This document shows, one piece after another, positions 1-10,579 of a DNA stretch of 64,000 nucleotides. Made by a program: the position numbers and the translations under genes. Positions within the stretch are counted from its first letter, which is position 1, and every line of letters begins with the position of its first letter. The DNA is from Meloidogyne chitwoodi. Taxonomy: Eukaryota; Nematoda; Chromadorea; Rhabditida; Meloidogynidae. The notes beneath the pieces were generated by a model. It was given only the letters and a program-made list of their open reading frames with translations, made no database searches and had not been told where the DNA came from. Location of the stretch: contig JACZZP010000006.1 of assembly GCA_015183035.1 (NCBI GenBank), forward strand, positions 682,001 through 746,000, written 5' to 3'.

Positions 1-192
1 AATATTAAAATTAAATTTACTCAAAAATACTTTTTATTATTAAATTAAAATATAAATACTATTTTAATTTATAAAATTTAATAAATTTATTTATATTAAA
101 AAAATCAATAAATATATTTATTAGGGAGAGATTTCTTTGCAAAAAAAATTTAAATTATAGATTTTTCTTTTTTTTCTTATCCTAGCAATTAT

Positions 193-222
193 AGATAATT
201 TATTAATGTCTAATTTAGCTAA
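193..222 (+). promoter_or_regulatory. Upstream box of secreted gene A (weak copy)
   Basis: Contains TAATTTATTAATGTCTAA, resembling the box found upstream of the other secreted micro-exon genes (core AATTTATTAA, then a CTA about five bases later). It lies about 245 bp before the start codon of gene A, farther than in the other genes, and lacks the GC-rich tail, so it is the weakest member. Confidence 0.4.
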
Positions 223-446
223 ACTTGGCAATTAATATTTGGCATTAAATTCTCTCTTTTAATCACTCAAGAAAATAGGCAGAGGCAACAAATAAGAGAT
301 TAAAGAAAGAGAAAGAAAGAAAGAAATTAAATTTAATTGACACGTAATCTTAAAAGTCAATTTAAGGACTCTCAAATTAAATAAAATTTATTTAAAATTT
401 ATTTTTTTTTAGAAATTAATTTTTATTTTTTTAAAAAAAATCAAAA

Positions 447-1409
447 ATGGCTAAATTTGTTTTGCTTTTAATATTATTAATTTTATTTATTATTTATTAT
501 TGTGAAGCTCAAGGAAATGAAAATAAAAGAAAAAGGAATAGAAAACAACTAAATCCTAAAAGTACTAGACAAAGAGGTTAAATTTTAGAATTTATTAAAA
601 ATTTCTAAAATTTAAAATTAACAAAGTTAAAAATTAAATTTTAGATTTTTAATATTTTTTAACTTTATAGTTGTCAATAAAATGTATAATCTTGAAAAAG
701 GTTAAAAATTTAATAATAAAAAAATTTTAAAATTAGGGGAGCTCAGATGGATAAAATATATGAAACAAACAATGATTCTCTTTAACCCTTTTTTAACTTC
801 TCCAGCAAAATAAGAGAAAATATTGGAATAAAAGCGGGGCATACACTTTAAATTTCCAGAGGAAGGGTAGGAGGGGGTTTGCGGCAAAATAAGTAATTTA
901 GACAAAAATATTAATAAATTAAGAGTTTTAGAAATTATTAGAAAAATATTTAAATTAATTTTTTATAGTCAAAGACTTAAAATTGTTTAAATAAAATTTT
1001 TAAAAATTTAAGATAAAAAATCAAAGAAAGAGATTAATGATGAAATAAATGTAGAAAATAAGGTTAATTTTTTAAATTTAAATATTTATTAAAATATTAT
1101 TATTTAATTAAATATTTAGAGTTTTAATAGTGAATTTACAAAATTTAAAGCAATGAAACGAGTGGAAAGTTTTAAGGAAAAAGGAAGTATGTTAAATTAT
1201 ATTTTATTTTAAATTTAATAAAATTTTAGATTATTTTTTGAATTAAATAAAAATCTTAAAAATACTTTTCTTATTAAATTAAAATATATTTAATTATTTT
1301 TGACAAATAAAAAAATTTATTAAATTTAAAATTTTATAGTTATCGAAGAAGGGGAACTTATAGAACCATATTACAATGAAGAATTGGAAATTATAGAAAT
1401 GAACAATTA
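447..1409 (+). CDS. Secreted micro-exon protein A
   Basis: Unrecognised small secreted protein. Exon 1 (447-576) encodes a hydrophobic signal peptide ending ..YYCEAQG, then a strongly basic stretch (KRKRNRK). Further exons that keep the frame: 671-700 (a 30-nt phase 1-1 micro-exon), 1013-1062, about 1119-1188, and 1339-1409, ending ..EIIEMNN and TAA. The last exon carries ELIEPYYNEEL, which matches the spliced end of gene C (ELMEPYDADK), so the two share ancestry at both ends. No FLYWCH-like exon is present. It lies tail-to-tail with the truncated battenin gene. Function unknown; by family logic a secreted candidate effector. Exon 4 boundaries are the least certain. Confidence 0.7.
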
Positions 1410-1678
1410 AAAGTTATAATTTATAGAATTATTCATTTATTATTTTAACAAAAAATTTTAACTGATTTGAGAGAAAGAGTTGTTTATTAAAAATAATTTT
1501 ATTATTTTTTTATAAAATATTATTTATAAATTGTTTTTTGTTTTAAAAATACTGATAAAATTTTCCAAAATTTTTTATAAAAAATTGGCTAACTTTATTT
1601 TCTCTTTTCTCCTTTTTATTACCCTTTATCTATGAGTGAATTTAGATGCTAGCTTAATTAAATATTAAATTATTTACT

Positions 1679-3120
1679 TTAAATTTTATTTTTTATAAAA
1701 AAGAAATGTAAACCAACCACTGTCATTTTTAGTTTTGTAGAAAGTGAAAATTCATGAGTAAAAGCTTTATCATAATTTAAATTAATTTCATTAATATTTT
1801 TTGTTTTTTCTTCTTTTCCACAATTTTTATTAATATTTGGTAAAGGTAAAATAACACTAATTTTATTATCTTTTTTAGTATTAGTAAAAGATTTTTGTGT
1901 TGGAACAATCCATGTTGAAGGTTTTAATAAATTCATTTTATGGACAGTAGATAAAGGTGTAAGAATAAACCAATAACTAGAAATAAATATAGGTAATAAA
2001 AAATTGAAAAATATTTTTAAAATTTTTTTTATATTTTTTTGAATTTTTTAAGAAAATTAAATTTTAATTTAAGTAATTTTATAAAAATTAAAAAAAAATT
2101 ATTTACGCAAAAGCAAAAAGCAGAGGTATAATCAACATAAATAAAATAACAGTTCTTGTTTTAAAATCAAAAAGTTTAGGTTCTGTTAAAGTGGAATATG
2201 CAAGTGAAGGTATTATACTAGCTGCCCCAGTACCTGCTGTCCAAGCTGCAATGCTTGATCTTTTTTTTAAAAAAATTAAAAAATAATTAAATTAAAAAAT
2301 ACTTTGAATAATGTGAAGATAATGCAGGTAAACATATTTGTCCAATTCCAATAGAAAGTGAACAAAAAATAACTCCAATTAAAGACATTTCTATACTTGA
2401 AGAGAATGCAACAATTAAATAACTTAAAGAATGAAGAAAGCAAACAAGAAAAATACGAAATCTTTAAAAAAAAATTAAAAAAACATTAAAAAAATAATTT
2501 ACCCAAAAGGTATTCTATTCATAAAAAATGGAAAAGAATATTTAACAATCAATGCAGGCAAAGCACTTGCTAATAATATTGTTCCCGTTGACATTAATTT
2601 ATCACAACGAGGCTTTCCTAATTCTGACTATAAATTAATAAATTTAATTTTTTTAAATGAGATTTAATAAAATATATTAATTAAAATTTTATAAATTTTA
2701 ATTTAAAAATATAAAAATTATTTAAATATTTTAGTAATAATTTAAAAGCACTCCTCCACCTTTTTTTAAAAAATAATTGGAATTTATTAATTAATACAAA
2801 AATAATATTATTATTTTTATTTTTTAAAATTTTTCTTACAATGCAATAATCTGATGAATTAAAATTTTTCTTTAGTTTTTCGCCTGTTCCGCTCTGTTCA
2901 TGAATAATATCCTCAGCAGCAGTGAGCATTATTGTATTAACATAATTACATGAAAGACCAAATATCCTAAAATGTATTTTTTAATTTTTTTAAATTATTT
3001 AAATAAATTATAAATAAATTATAAAATTTTTTATTTAAAATTATAAATATTTTTATTTTACCAAAAAGCAAATAAATCACGAAATTCATTTTTGTTCTTC
3101 TTTTCTCCTTTTGATAACAT
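1679..3120 (-). CDS. CLN3: Battenin (CLN3)-like protein, C-terminally truncated
   Basis: Six exons join in frame: 3120-3062, 2966-2840, 2627-2503, 2461-2303, 2259-2107 and 1976-1679, giving about 306 aa. Recognisable battenin segments occur in order: FWIFGLSCNYVNTIML, LTAAEDII, STGTILLASALPALIVK, and WTAGTGAASIIPSLAY. CLN3 is a lysosomal/endosomal multi-pass membrane protein of the MFS fold, about 440 aa in animals. Here the frame runs into TAA at 1679, just after the region that precedes the second half of the transporter, and nothing resembling the remaining helices is seen between 1 and 1678, where gene A lies on the other strand. Either the gene is a 3'-truncated pseudogene, or a diverged short form. 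Identity is well supported; function doubtful. Confidence 0.8.
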
Positions 3121-3792
3121 TAAATTTTATTTTTAATTTTATTATTATTTTAATTTTATTTTTAATTTTAAAAATAATTTAGAAAACAAATTTTGTAAAG
3201 AAAGAATAATAAATTTAATTTAATTTAATAAGAATTAATAATAATATTTATATTTTATTATCATCAAAAAAAAGAAGTAAAAATTCCTGAATTTTTACTT
3301 GTTACGAAAAAAAAATTAGAAAAATAATTAAATAATTATCAGTTAGTTTTGATGCTATTATCTAAATAATTTCTTTGTTTTAGTGTTTGATAATTTTTAT
3401 TTTAAAATTTTTAAATATTTTTGCACAAAAATTTATAAAAAGAGTAAAGATTAAAATTTTTTTGAATTTTTTAAATTTAAAATTATTAATAATAATTAAA
3501 TTATTTAAAAATTGATATTATTTGATTAATTTTTTAAATAAAAAAACAAAATTATTTTATTATTTTTTAAAATTATAAAAATCAATTTATATCTTTAATA
3601 AAAAATGAGAATTAGATAAATTATTAAAAAACAATTTTTTTATTTATTTTTAGAGATGAGATCCTTATTAAAAAAAATTTTGTAAAAAAAGTATAATAAA
3701 TTTAATAAAAATATTTAAAATTTATTTAATAATTTTATTTAAATAAAAAAGGAAATTTTTATTATAAAATGAAAGAAGGGATAAAAAATATA
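3121..3792. other. Gene-free AT-rich stretch
   Basis: Upstream of the battenin-like gene. Very AT-rich, with no open frame or repeat that I could support; presumably holds the battenin promoter. Confidence 0.5.
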
Positions 3793-4185
3793 TTTTTAAT
3801 TAGAAAATAAATTATATTTTAATTTATATATAATTTAAAAAAAAATTTCCAAACTTTAGAGGGGCGTTTGAGGGCCGAAGGCCCTCAAACGCCGGAGGGT
3901 TACACCACCTCTTTTGCTTCCACCACCACTTTTAACCCACCACAACTTCACACCGCTCATGACGCACATATTCCAAGCAAAAATCCCTGCTAGGACCATT
4001 TTAAAGCCGCAGGCTTTCAACGCCCAAAATATTTTCAATCCCCCCGGCGCTTCTCCCTAAAGTATTTTTTAATGTTCCCCATGTTATTAATTTTCCCCAT
4101 AATTTTATACACTGATCGGAGCATACCTACGCTGGTTTTTAATTAGAAAATAAATTATATTTTAATTTATATATAATTTAAAAAA
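3793..4185. repeat. 50-bp direct repeats flanking a GC-rich insert
   Basis: An almost identical block of about 50 bp (starting TTTTTAATTAGAAAATAAAT) occurs at 3793-3842 and 4136-4185. Between them is a sharply more GC-rich insert holding a perfect 14-bp hairpin (arms 3863-3876 and 3880-3893, loop GAA) and imperfect terminal repeats (ACTTTAG.. near 3852, ..CTAAAGT near 4062). The flanking block resembles an intron of gene C, so it is native family intron DNA that was duplicated around the insert. 50 bp is too long for an ordinary target-site duplication. Confidence 0.7.
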
Positions 4186-4317
4186 TTGTTTTTAGTAAAT
4201 TTTTTGATTATTTTAAATTTCTAAAAATCTTTTAATAAATTTTATATATTCAAGACTTAAAAAATATTTATAATTTATTTTAAATAAAAGTTAATTTTTA
4301 AAAAATATTTATTTTAG

Positions 4318-5235
4318 AATGAGGATTGTAAACCAGAAGGTAATAATAATTTAATAAATTTTAATTTAAAAATTACAAAGAATAAATTAAATTTTTATGC
4401 GAAAAATAATTTAAAATTTAAATAAAAATTAATTAATTAAAATGTTGATTACCGGAAAATTCCTCCTCGGAAAACTCCTCCCCGAAGATTTTCGGAAAAT
4501 TCCTCCCCAGATTTTCGGAAAATTCCTCCTCATCGGAAAATCCTCCCCAAACAGAATTACCGGAAAATTCCTCACTAAAAATTCCTCTTTTAGCGGAAAA
4601 TTCCTCCCCAAATAAAAAATTATTTTAAAAATATTTGAATAAAATAATTTCATTTTACCAAAGTTTATTCGATTAATTTATTTTTTATGAAATAATAAAG
4701 ATCTAATCAACCAATTGGTCCAATTGCCAATTCGGTCAAATCTCTTACAACATTGGTCCCTGCAAACTTGGACCTATTGGTGGTGTTCTATTACTTCTCC
4801 ATTTTAGAGCCCATGGCCAGTTGGTTTTCGTGCAAACTTGGACCTATTGGGAGTGTTTTATTACTTTTCCATTTAAGGGATTTGACCAATTGGTTGATTG
4901 ATCTTTCGAGTCGATCTTTTGGGTTGACCCAATCATTATTATTTCATAAAAAATAAATTAATCGAATAAACTTTGGTAAAATGAAATTATTTTATTCAAA
5001 TATTTTTAAAATATTTTTTTATTTGGGGAGGAATTTTCCGCTAAAAGAGGAATTTTTAGTGAGGAATTTTCCGGTAATTCTGTTTGGGGAGGATTTTCCG
5101 ATGAGGAGGAATTTTCCGAAAATCTGGGGAGGAATTTTCCGAAAATCTTCGGGGAGGAGTTTTCCGAGGAGGAATTTTCCGGTCACCAAAATGTTATTTA
5201 TAATTTTAGATTCTGGTAATGATGATGAAAAGTAA
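4318..5235 (+). pseudogene. 3' remnant of a secreted micro-exon gene
   Basis: Two terminal exons of the family survive: 4318-4339 (AAT GAG GAT TGT.., phase 1 exit) and 5210-5235 (phase 1 entry, encoding D-SGNDDEK and TAA). The preceding intron is similar to the penultimate intron of gene C (22905-23045). The intron between the two exons has been invaded by the 741-bp hAT-like element. No signal-peptide exon is visible upstream, so this is a 3' fragment. Alternatively the 5' exons are too diverged to see. Confidence 0.55.
4447..5187. mobile_element. hAT-like MITE with GGGGAGGAATTTTCCG repeats
   Basis: Long inverted repeat of about 250 bp: 4447-4700 is the reverse complement of 4935-5187. Each arm holds several copies of a 16-bp unit GGGGAGGAATTTTCCG. 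Flanked by 8-bp direct repeats AAAATGTT (4439-4446 and 5188-5195), as expected for hAT elements. The centre carries two copies of a roughly 45-bp unit (GCAAACTTGGACCTATTGG..). Open frames in the arms are mirror images and not genes. Confidence 0.85.
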
Positions 5236-5529
5236 TTGAAAAATTACTAAAATTGAAGTAAAAAAACAAAAATATTTTTTTAAAAAATGTTAGAAAGAAA
5301 ATTTAATTTTTTTAATTATTTAAAAAACAAAACAAATGTAGTTTCTACAGTACATCAAATTTAATATTTTCCTTGAAACAGAAAAGTTTAGTATAAATTT
5401 ATTAAACTCATAAATGCTAAATTTTTAAAAATTTATCCAAAAAATTAATATAAAAATAATTTAGAAAAAAAAGAGAAATGCCTATCCCTCACAAATAAAA
5501 ATTTCCTCTCAAATAATATATACATAAGA

Positions 5530-5565
5530 TCAGTGTCAATTTATTAAACATCTATACATGGGCAT
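5530..5565 (+). promoter_or_regulatory. Upstream box of gene B
   Basis: CAGTGTCAATTTATTAAACATCTATACAT-type box about 125 bp before the gene B start codon. The same block in the same relative place precedes genes C, E, F and G, and H and J on the minus strand. Confidence 0.65.
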
Positions 5566-5664
5566 TGGTCTTTTAAAAATTTATAAATTTTTCTTTAAAA
5601 AAGGGAATTTATTCACAAAAATTTATTTAAATTAATTTATTTCTTCTTCCAATTAAACAAAAAA

Positions 5665-8600
5665 ATGTCAAAATTATTTTCTATTTCTGTTATATTTACT
5701 TTTATTTTTATTCAATGCTGTGAAGGAGCTAAAACCTCAAGAAAACAAGCACATCCTCAACCATCATTTAGAGGCGATCATACGGGTATTTAAAAAATGT
5801 TTTGATAAAATTTAAATAAATTCTGTATTTTCAAAATTTTAATTTTTCATATATAAACATTCTTAATTTAAAATATTTTTTTCTAAAAAAATAAAATATA
5901 TTTGAATGTGAAAAAATTATTTCTTTTAGAAATATTTTTTAAATTTAAGATTATAACAGAAGAAAAATAGCAGAACATGGACAAACTAGTAATATCGGTA
6001 TTTAAATGCTTTAACTAAAATAATTTAATTAAATAATAATATTTATAAAATAATTTTTTTTTAATTTAAGATAATAGAGGAAAAGGAATAGCAGTTGAAA
6101 ATGAAAAACCTATTAATATCGGTGAGTAAAAATATCTAATTAAGGATATATTTTATACAATTTACTATAAGTTAATTGTCTTCTTTTTAACCTTTTTTCT
6201 GAGTCTAACTAGTAAATAAAATTAAAAAGTGATTGAAAAACAGGCTCTAAGAGACTGGATATTTTTTTCCCTCTTTTTAATTTCTTGTTAGTTGGATAAA
6301 TCACTAAGTAATTGAAAAATAATTTTAAAAGACTGGATATTACTTAAAATTAATTTTAAAAATTAGATCAAGTAGGAGCTGAAGCTAAACTAAAATGGAT
6401 TGAAGGAGAGATACACAAGGAGCACAAAAGTAAATTTGTTGCTGAGGATGGTCACATTTATAACAGAACTGGGGCCTATTCGAAATGCGTCATATCTGTG
6501 ATATGACATGCCATATTTATGACATGTCATATGTAAAGTTTCTGTTTGAATTGTGTCATATGAAAAATCATATCGGGCCATCATATGTAGTATCATATTT
6601 ATGACATGTCATACGTAGCCGTCGTATGTGCGTTCGAATTGTGTCATAGGTATGATATCAAGCCTATGATATCATCTTTACGACATGTCATATGCGGCGC
6701 ATGATTTTTCCGCTGACATGTCATATGTCTGTTCGAATTAAACCGTGTCATATCTGCGATATGATACGTCCTCCCAACAAAAATCATATGCGGGTGTATC
6801 CACTTTAAAGTGCATACACGCATGGGGGTAGGCTTCTTTAAAAATTTATATCTTTTAGATGTGAGGAGGTAAAATTTTGATTTTTTGGTATATCATCGTA
6901 AACATTCTCCTCTATCAAATGATATAAAATATAAATTTTAACACAATTTTTTCAAAAGTTATAAGTCTATATTTATTCATCTAAATTAGTAGCATGTCTA
7001 AAGGCCCTAAAAATATTTTGGATCGTCTCGTTATTTAAAAAAATTATCTATATTTCACCTACGGAATCTGAAGGCAAAAAAACTTCACTCCAAACATTTT
7101 TAATATATTTTATCCTACTTTAGATATTTTTTCTACAACTTTTTATTTTGAAAAATTTGTACATCTCTCAGTCATTATTGTTATAAGGACAACATCGAAA
7201 TTGTTCTTATAATTTTTAAAAAAATAAACATTTTAAAATATTATATTTGAGCAAAATTTAACTGCCCTAGGCTTTATTTCGATAATTTTATTGGCTTCGG
7301 ATAAAATGTCAATCCACACAAGAATTTATTTTTAATTCAAATTAAAAAAAATTTTTTCTTCATCTATTCAAAGGCATTTTGTTAATCATTTATTATTTTC
7401 AAAGCCAAAATCACTGTGCTCTTGGCCTTTCTATAGTTGCCCTATTTTCTTTAATCTCCATTTTTTCTAAAGTTTAGCAATTCAACTACGTCTTTTCTTT
7501 CCTAATATATTTAATCTCTGACTTATTCCAACTTTTCTCAATTTAATTGAGGTCTTTTATATTATTCAAAATTTCACATATTTTCAGTTATCCCAGCTAG
7601 TATCGTTAGAGGCGGGATAAAAGTCTCTCACATATACAAATCTTATTTCAAATATGTATGTTCTACTCTTCACCAGTGATGGAAAGTTCCAGTTCCGGAA
7701 CTGGAACTGCAAAAATTCAAAAACAGGTTCCAGAACTGGAACCGGTTCCAGTGGAAATTTTGGGACTTTCCATCACTGCTCTTCACTACTTAAAGTTCTA
7801 TTATAATATATCCTACATTCCATCCAATTCCAATCGACTAATTACCGATTTAGGGACATCCACATGAAGGGTAAATGGATGTTAAGTCGCTTTTTTTATA
7901 TAAAATGGCCAAAAATGAGAATATAAATCAATTCTGTTAATTTATTCCAAAAAGTGAATTAACTCGTCCTATAATTTCATAAATATTGGTTTGGTTTTCG
8001 AAATTTATTGGATAAAATATCAAAGTAGGCAAAACATTTTTACATTTCGACTCTTTTGACCGTAATTTCCCAAAAATGGGAGAAATCATAAGTAGGCATC
8101 ATATCATATGTACGATTTTTAATTCGAACAGAATAATTTATATATGACATCCGCATATAACACGACGTCATATGTAGCAGTCATATCCCCGTATCATATC
8201 GGCGAATCATATGCGGCATGTGATATCATAAATATGATATGATATATTACATATGATACAATTCAAACAGTTACATATGACATGTCATAAATATGGCATG
8301 TCATATCACAGATATGACGCATTTCGAATAGGCCCCTGGCGTAAGTAAAACAAATAGTAGTTTATCTTATTGGCTCTGCAACAACAACAATACTACCAAA
8401 TGTAAAGCTAGAATTCATATGAAAAATGGTAAAGCTTACATTCCGGATAATGCATCTCCACACACTTGTAAAGAAAGGAGTAATTAAGTAAATTTAATAA
8501 TTAAAATTAATTTTCAAAATTTACAAAATAATTAACAATATTTTTATTAGAGTTTAAAAATTTTAAATTTAAAAAAAAAAATAATTTTAGATCAACATAA

Positions 8601-9799
8601 TGTACAATAGAGATAGGACTGGATCTGGATCCAGACCTGGATTTTTCCTGGATCCAGAGTCCAGAGTCTGGTCCAGGTCGATAAATTTAAAAAATCAAGG
8701 ATCCAGATCCAGGTCTGCGCCATTTTTTACCTGGATTTCCTGGATTAAATTTTGTTCAAAATTTACCTTACTTATATTTTTGAGTTAACATTTATAAATA
8801 AGTATTAATTATGATTTGATAAATTATTTTATAAAAATTATATAATAAATATTTTTAATGATAATATTTCATTTTTTCTTATATTTTAAAAATTTAAAAA
8901 AAAATCCAGATCCAGGTCTGGATCCAGGTAAAAAAATCTGGATTTTTTCTGGATCTGGATTCTTCCTTGACTCCAGATCCAGAGTCCTGGTCTATAAATT
9001 TAATCAAGATCCAGAATCCAGATCAAGGATTTTTTAAAATTCCGATCTCTAATGTACAAGAGGTATTATTAAAATTTAATATAAATTTAATAATAACTCC
9101 AATAATTATTTTAAATTATCCAATAATAAAATAAATATATTTAATTTAATTTTAATAAATTATTAAATTTTAAAATAAAAAATTCATTTTTATGAAATAT
9201 TTAACAGTTATTTTTACAATTTTATTTAAAAAAATTATGTATAATTGATTAAAAAAATAACTAAATTGTAAATTTTCATTAGAAAACAATTTAAAATCAT
9301 TTAAAAAATTTAGACTTTAAAAGAATTTAAAAAATTAATTAAAATATTAATTCTATTTTAACTTTTAATTAAAGCTGATGAAAGTGATTGAAATCAATTT
9401 AAGAATTACTAAAAGTGAAGTTATAAAAGAAGCAGAAATGGATATATCTATGATTAAATTTTTTTTATTATTTTATATTTAAAAACATTCTTTATATTTA
9501 TTTATTTAACAATCTTTTCTTTTTCTAAAAAATTAGTTAGCAAGGATAAATTATTTAAAAAAATCTATTTTTAATTTTTAAATAAAAAATACTTTTAAAT
9601 TAACTTTTTAAAATAAAATTTCCAAAAAAATTTAAATCGTAAAAAGTCAATACTAAACTTGATATTTCGAGATACCGTTTAAATTTCAGTTTTATAGGAA
9701 ATTTTGATTAGAATTTGATTAAAAAACAAATAAAATATAATTTAAAAATTTCAGAATATAAAAGCATTAATTTCTGAAACTGATGATGAAATTTATTAA
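5665..9799 (+). CDS. Secreted micro-exon FLYWCH-like protein B (transposon-interrupted)
   Basis: Exon 1 (5665-5785) encodes a signal peptide ending IQCCEGA and ends at ..RGDHTG. Exons 2 (5950-5997) and 3 (6071-6121) are phase 1-1 micro-exons encoding related modules (..IAEHGQTSNIG and ..IAVENEKPINIG). Exon 4 (from 6367) encodes a FLYWCH-like finger: YWLC, seven residues, C, then ARI and a terminal HTC. That exon is split by a 1.86-kb PIF/Harbinger-like element at 6472-8335; removing the element and one copy of its CTG target restores the frame exactly. The frame then ends with TAA at 8485-8487. Downstream family exons remain at 8591-9060 (split by another MITE) and 9755-9799 (NIKALISETDDEIY), probably no longer translated. 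Likely inactivated. Confidence 0.7.
6472..8335. mobile_element. PIF/Harbinger-like non-autonomous element
   Basis: Ends are GGGCCTATTCGAAATGCGTC and its reverse complement; the duplicated target is CTG on both sides (6469-6471 and 8336-8338). A 3-bp target and GGGCC termini fit PIF/Harbinger. Subterminal regions are packed with palindromic units around CATATGACATGTCAT. The interior has no coding frame and carries the nested 105-bp hAT MITE. It sits inside the finger exon of gene B. Confidence 0.85.
7674..7778. mobile_element. hAT MITE (CAGTGATGGAAAGTTCC family), nested
   Basis: 105 bp with terminal inverted repeats CAGTGATGGAAAGTTCC and 8-bp target duplications CTCTTCAC (7666-7673, 7779-7786). 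Interior is made of GGAACTGG/CCAGTTCC palindromes. Related copies occur near 17336-17899 and 58766-58889. Confidence 0.9.
8608..9051. mobile_element. hAT MITE (TAGAGATNGGA family) with CTGGATCCAG repeats
   Basis: 444 bp bounded by TAGAGATAGGA and TCCGATCTCTA, with an 8-bp target duplication ATGTACAA (8600-8607, 9052-9059). The interior is a degenerate array of CTGGATC/GATCCAG units on both arms. It splits a downstream exon of gene B (8591-8607 joined to 9060). Confidence 0.88.
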
Positions 9800-9896
9800 A
9801 TTAGTTTAGGAAGGAAATACTAAAGTGGCAAAAAGAAAAAAGATATTTTTTTTAATTATTTAAAAAACAAACGAAATTACCTATTAGGTCGCGTCA

Positions 9897-10536
9897 TAAT
9901 TAGTGTCGCTTTTTTCTTTTGTTTATAGAATTTTCAAATTTGAACATAGAAAGTTGGAATTTTATATATGCTTTGTTTAGGTGTTTTTTAATAAAGCCCA
10001 AAAAATTTTTTGGTACTGTTGGTCTAAAGTTATGGTCGAAAATGTCGAAGTGGTCAAACTGCAGAAAAAAAATTTTTTCGTGAAAACTGTTTCGAATTTA
10101 TTGACAATTTATATATCATTCGAAAGCTCTTTGAAAGCCCTATTAGACGGCTAATAAACGGCAGGTCTCAATGTCTTACAATATGGTTTTCTGCAAAGGT
10201 CGAACTCCGATTCCGGGTTCGACAGAGTTACAGACATGCTTGTTCTGGACCAAATCAAATATAGTATATGTGCTTTCGAATGCTGTTTAGATCATCCCTA
10301 TCGGATTATTTTACGCAAAGTTAGAAAATTCACGTTTTTGGCCTAAATGTGTAAATCAAAAACAGTATACCTTACATTTGCGACCATAACTTTAGACCTA
10401 TCTAACCAAAAAATTTCAAATTTTGTGTTTCATAAGAAAACAGTTAAAAGAATTTTTGACAAATTTTCAAATTTCTATGTACACAATTGAAAATTTTATG
10501 AGCAAAAAGAAAAGCGACATTAATTATGACGCGACC
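9897..10536. mobile_element. Mariner-like MITE (GGTCGCGTC ends)
   Basis: 640 bp. About 35 bp at each end are inverted repeats (GGTCGCGTCATAATTAGTGT..), flanked by TA on both sides, as for Tc1/mariner elements. No coding frame inside. Confidence 0.8.
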
Positions 10537-10579
10537 TAATAGTTTCTATTATTCTTTATATTTATGCTCTATATACATA

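Noticed and set aside
4447..5187. Regularly spaced GGGGAGGAATTTTCCG units, CRISPR-like at first sight
   Set aside because: Spacers are short and irregular, units are inverted between arms and bounded by a target duplication in a eukaryotic genome: a MITE.
4429..5235. Two mirrored open frames with repeated RNFP peptides
   Set aside because: The two frames are the inverted arms of one element, not tandem genes; no other coding signal.
6390..6596. 68-codon minus-strand frame with MTCH/MICE-like peptides
   Set aside because: It is the CATATGACATGTCAT palindromic end of the Harbinger-like element read backwards, overlapping the split exon of gene B.
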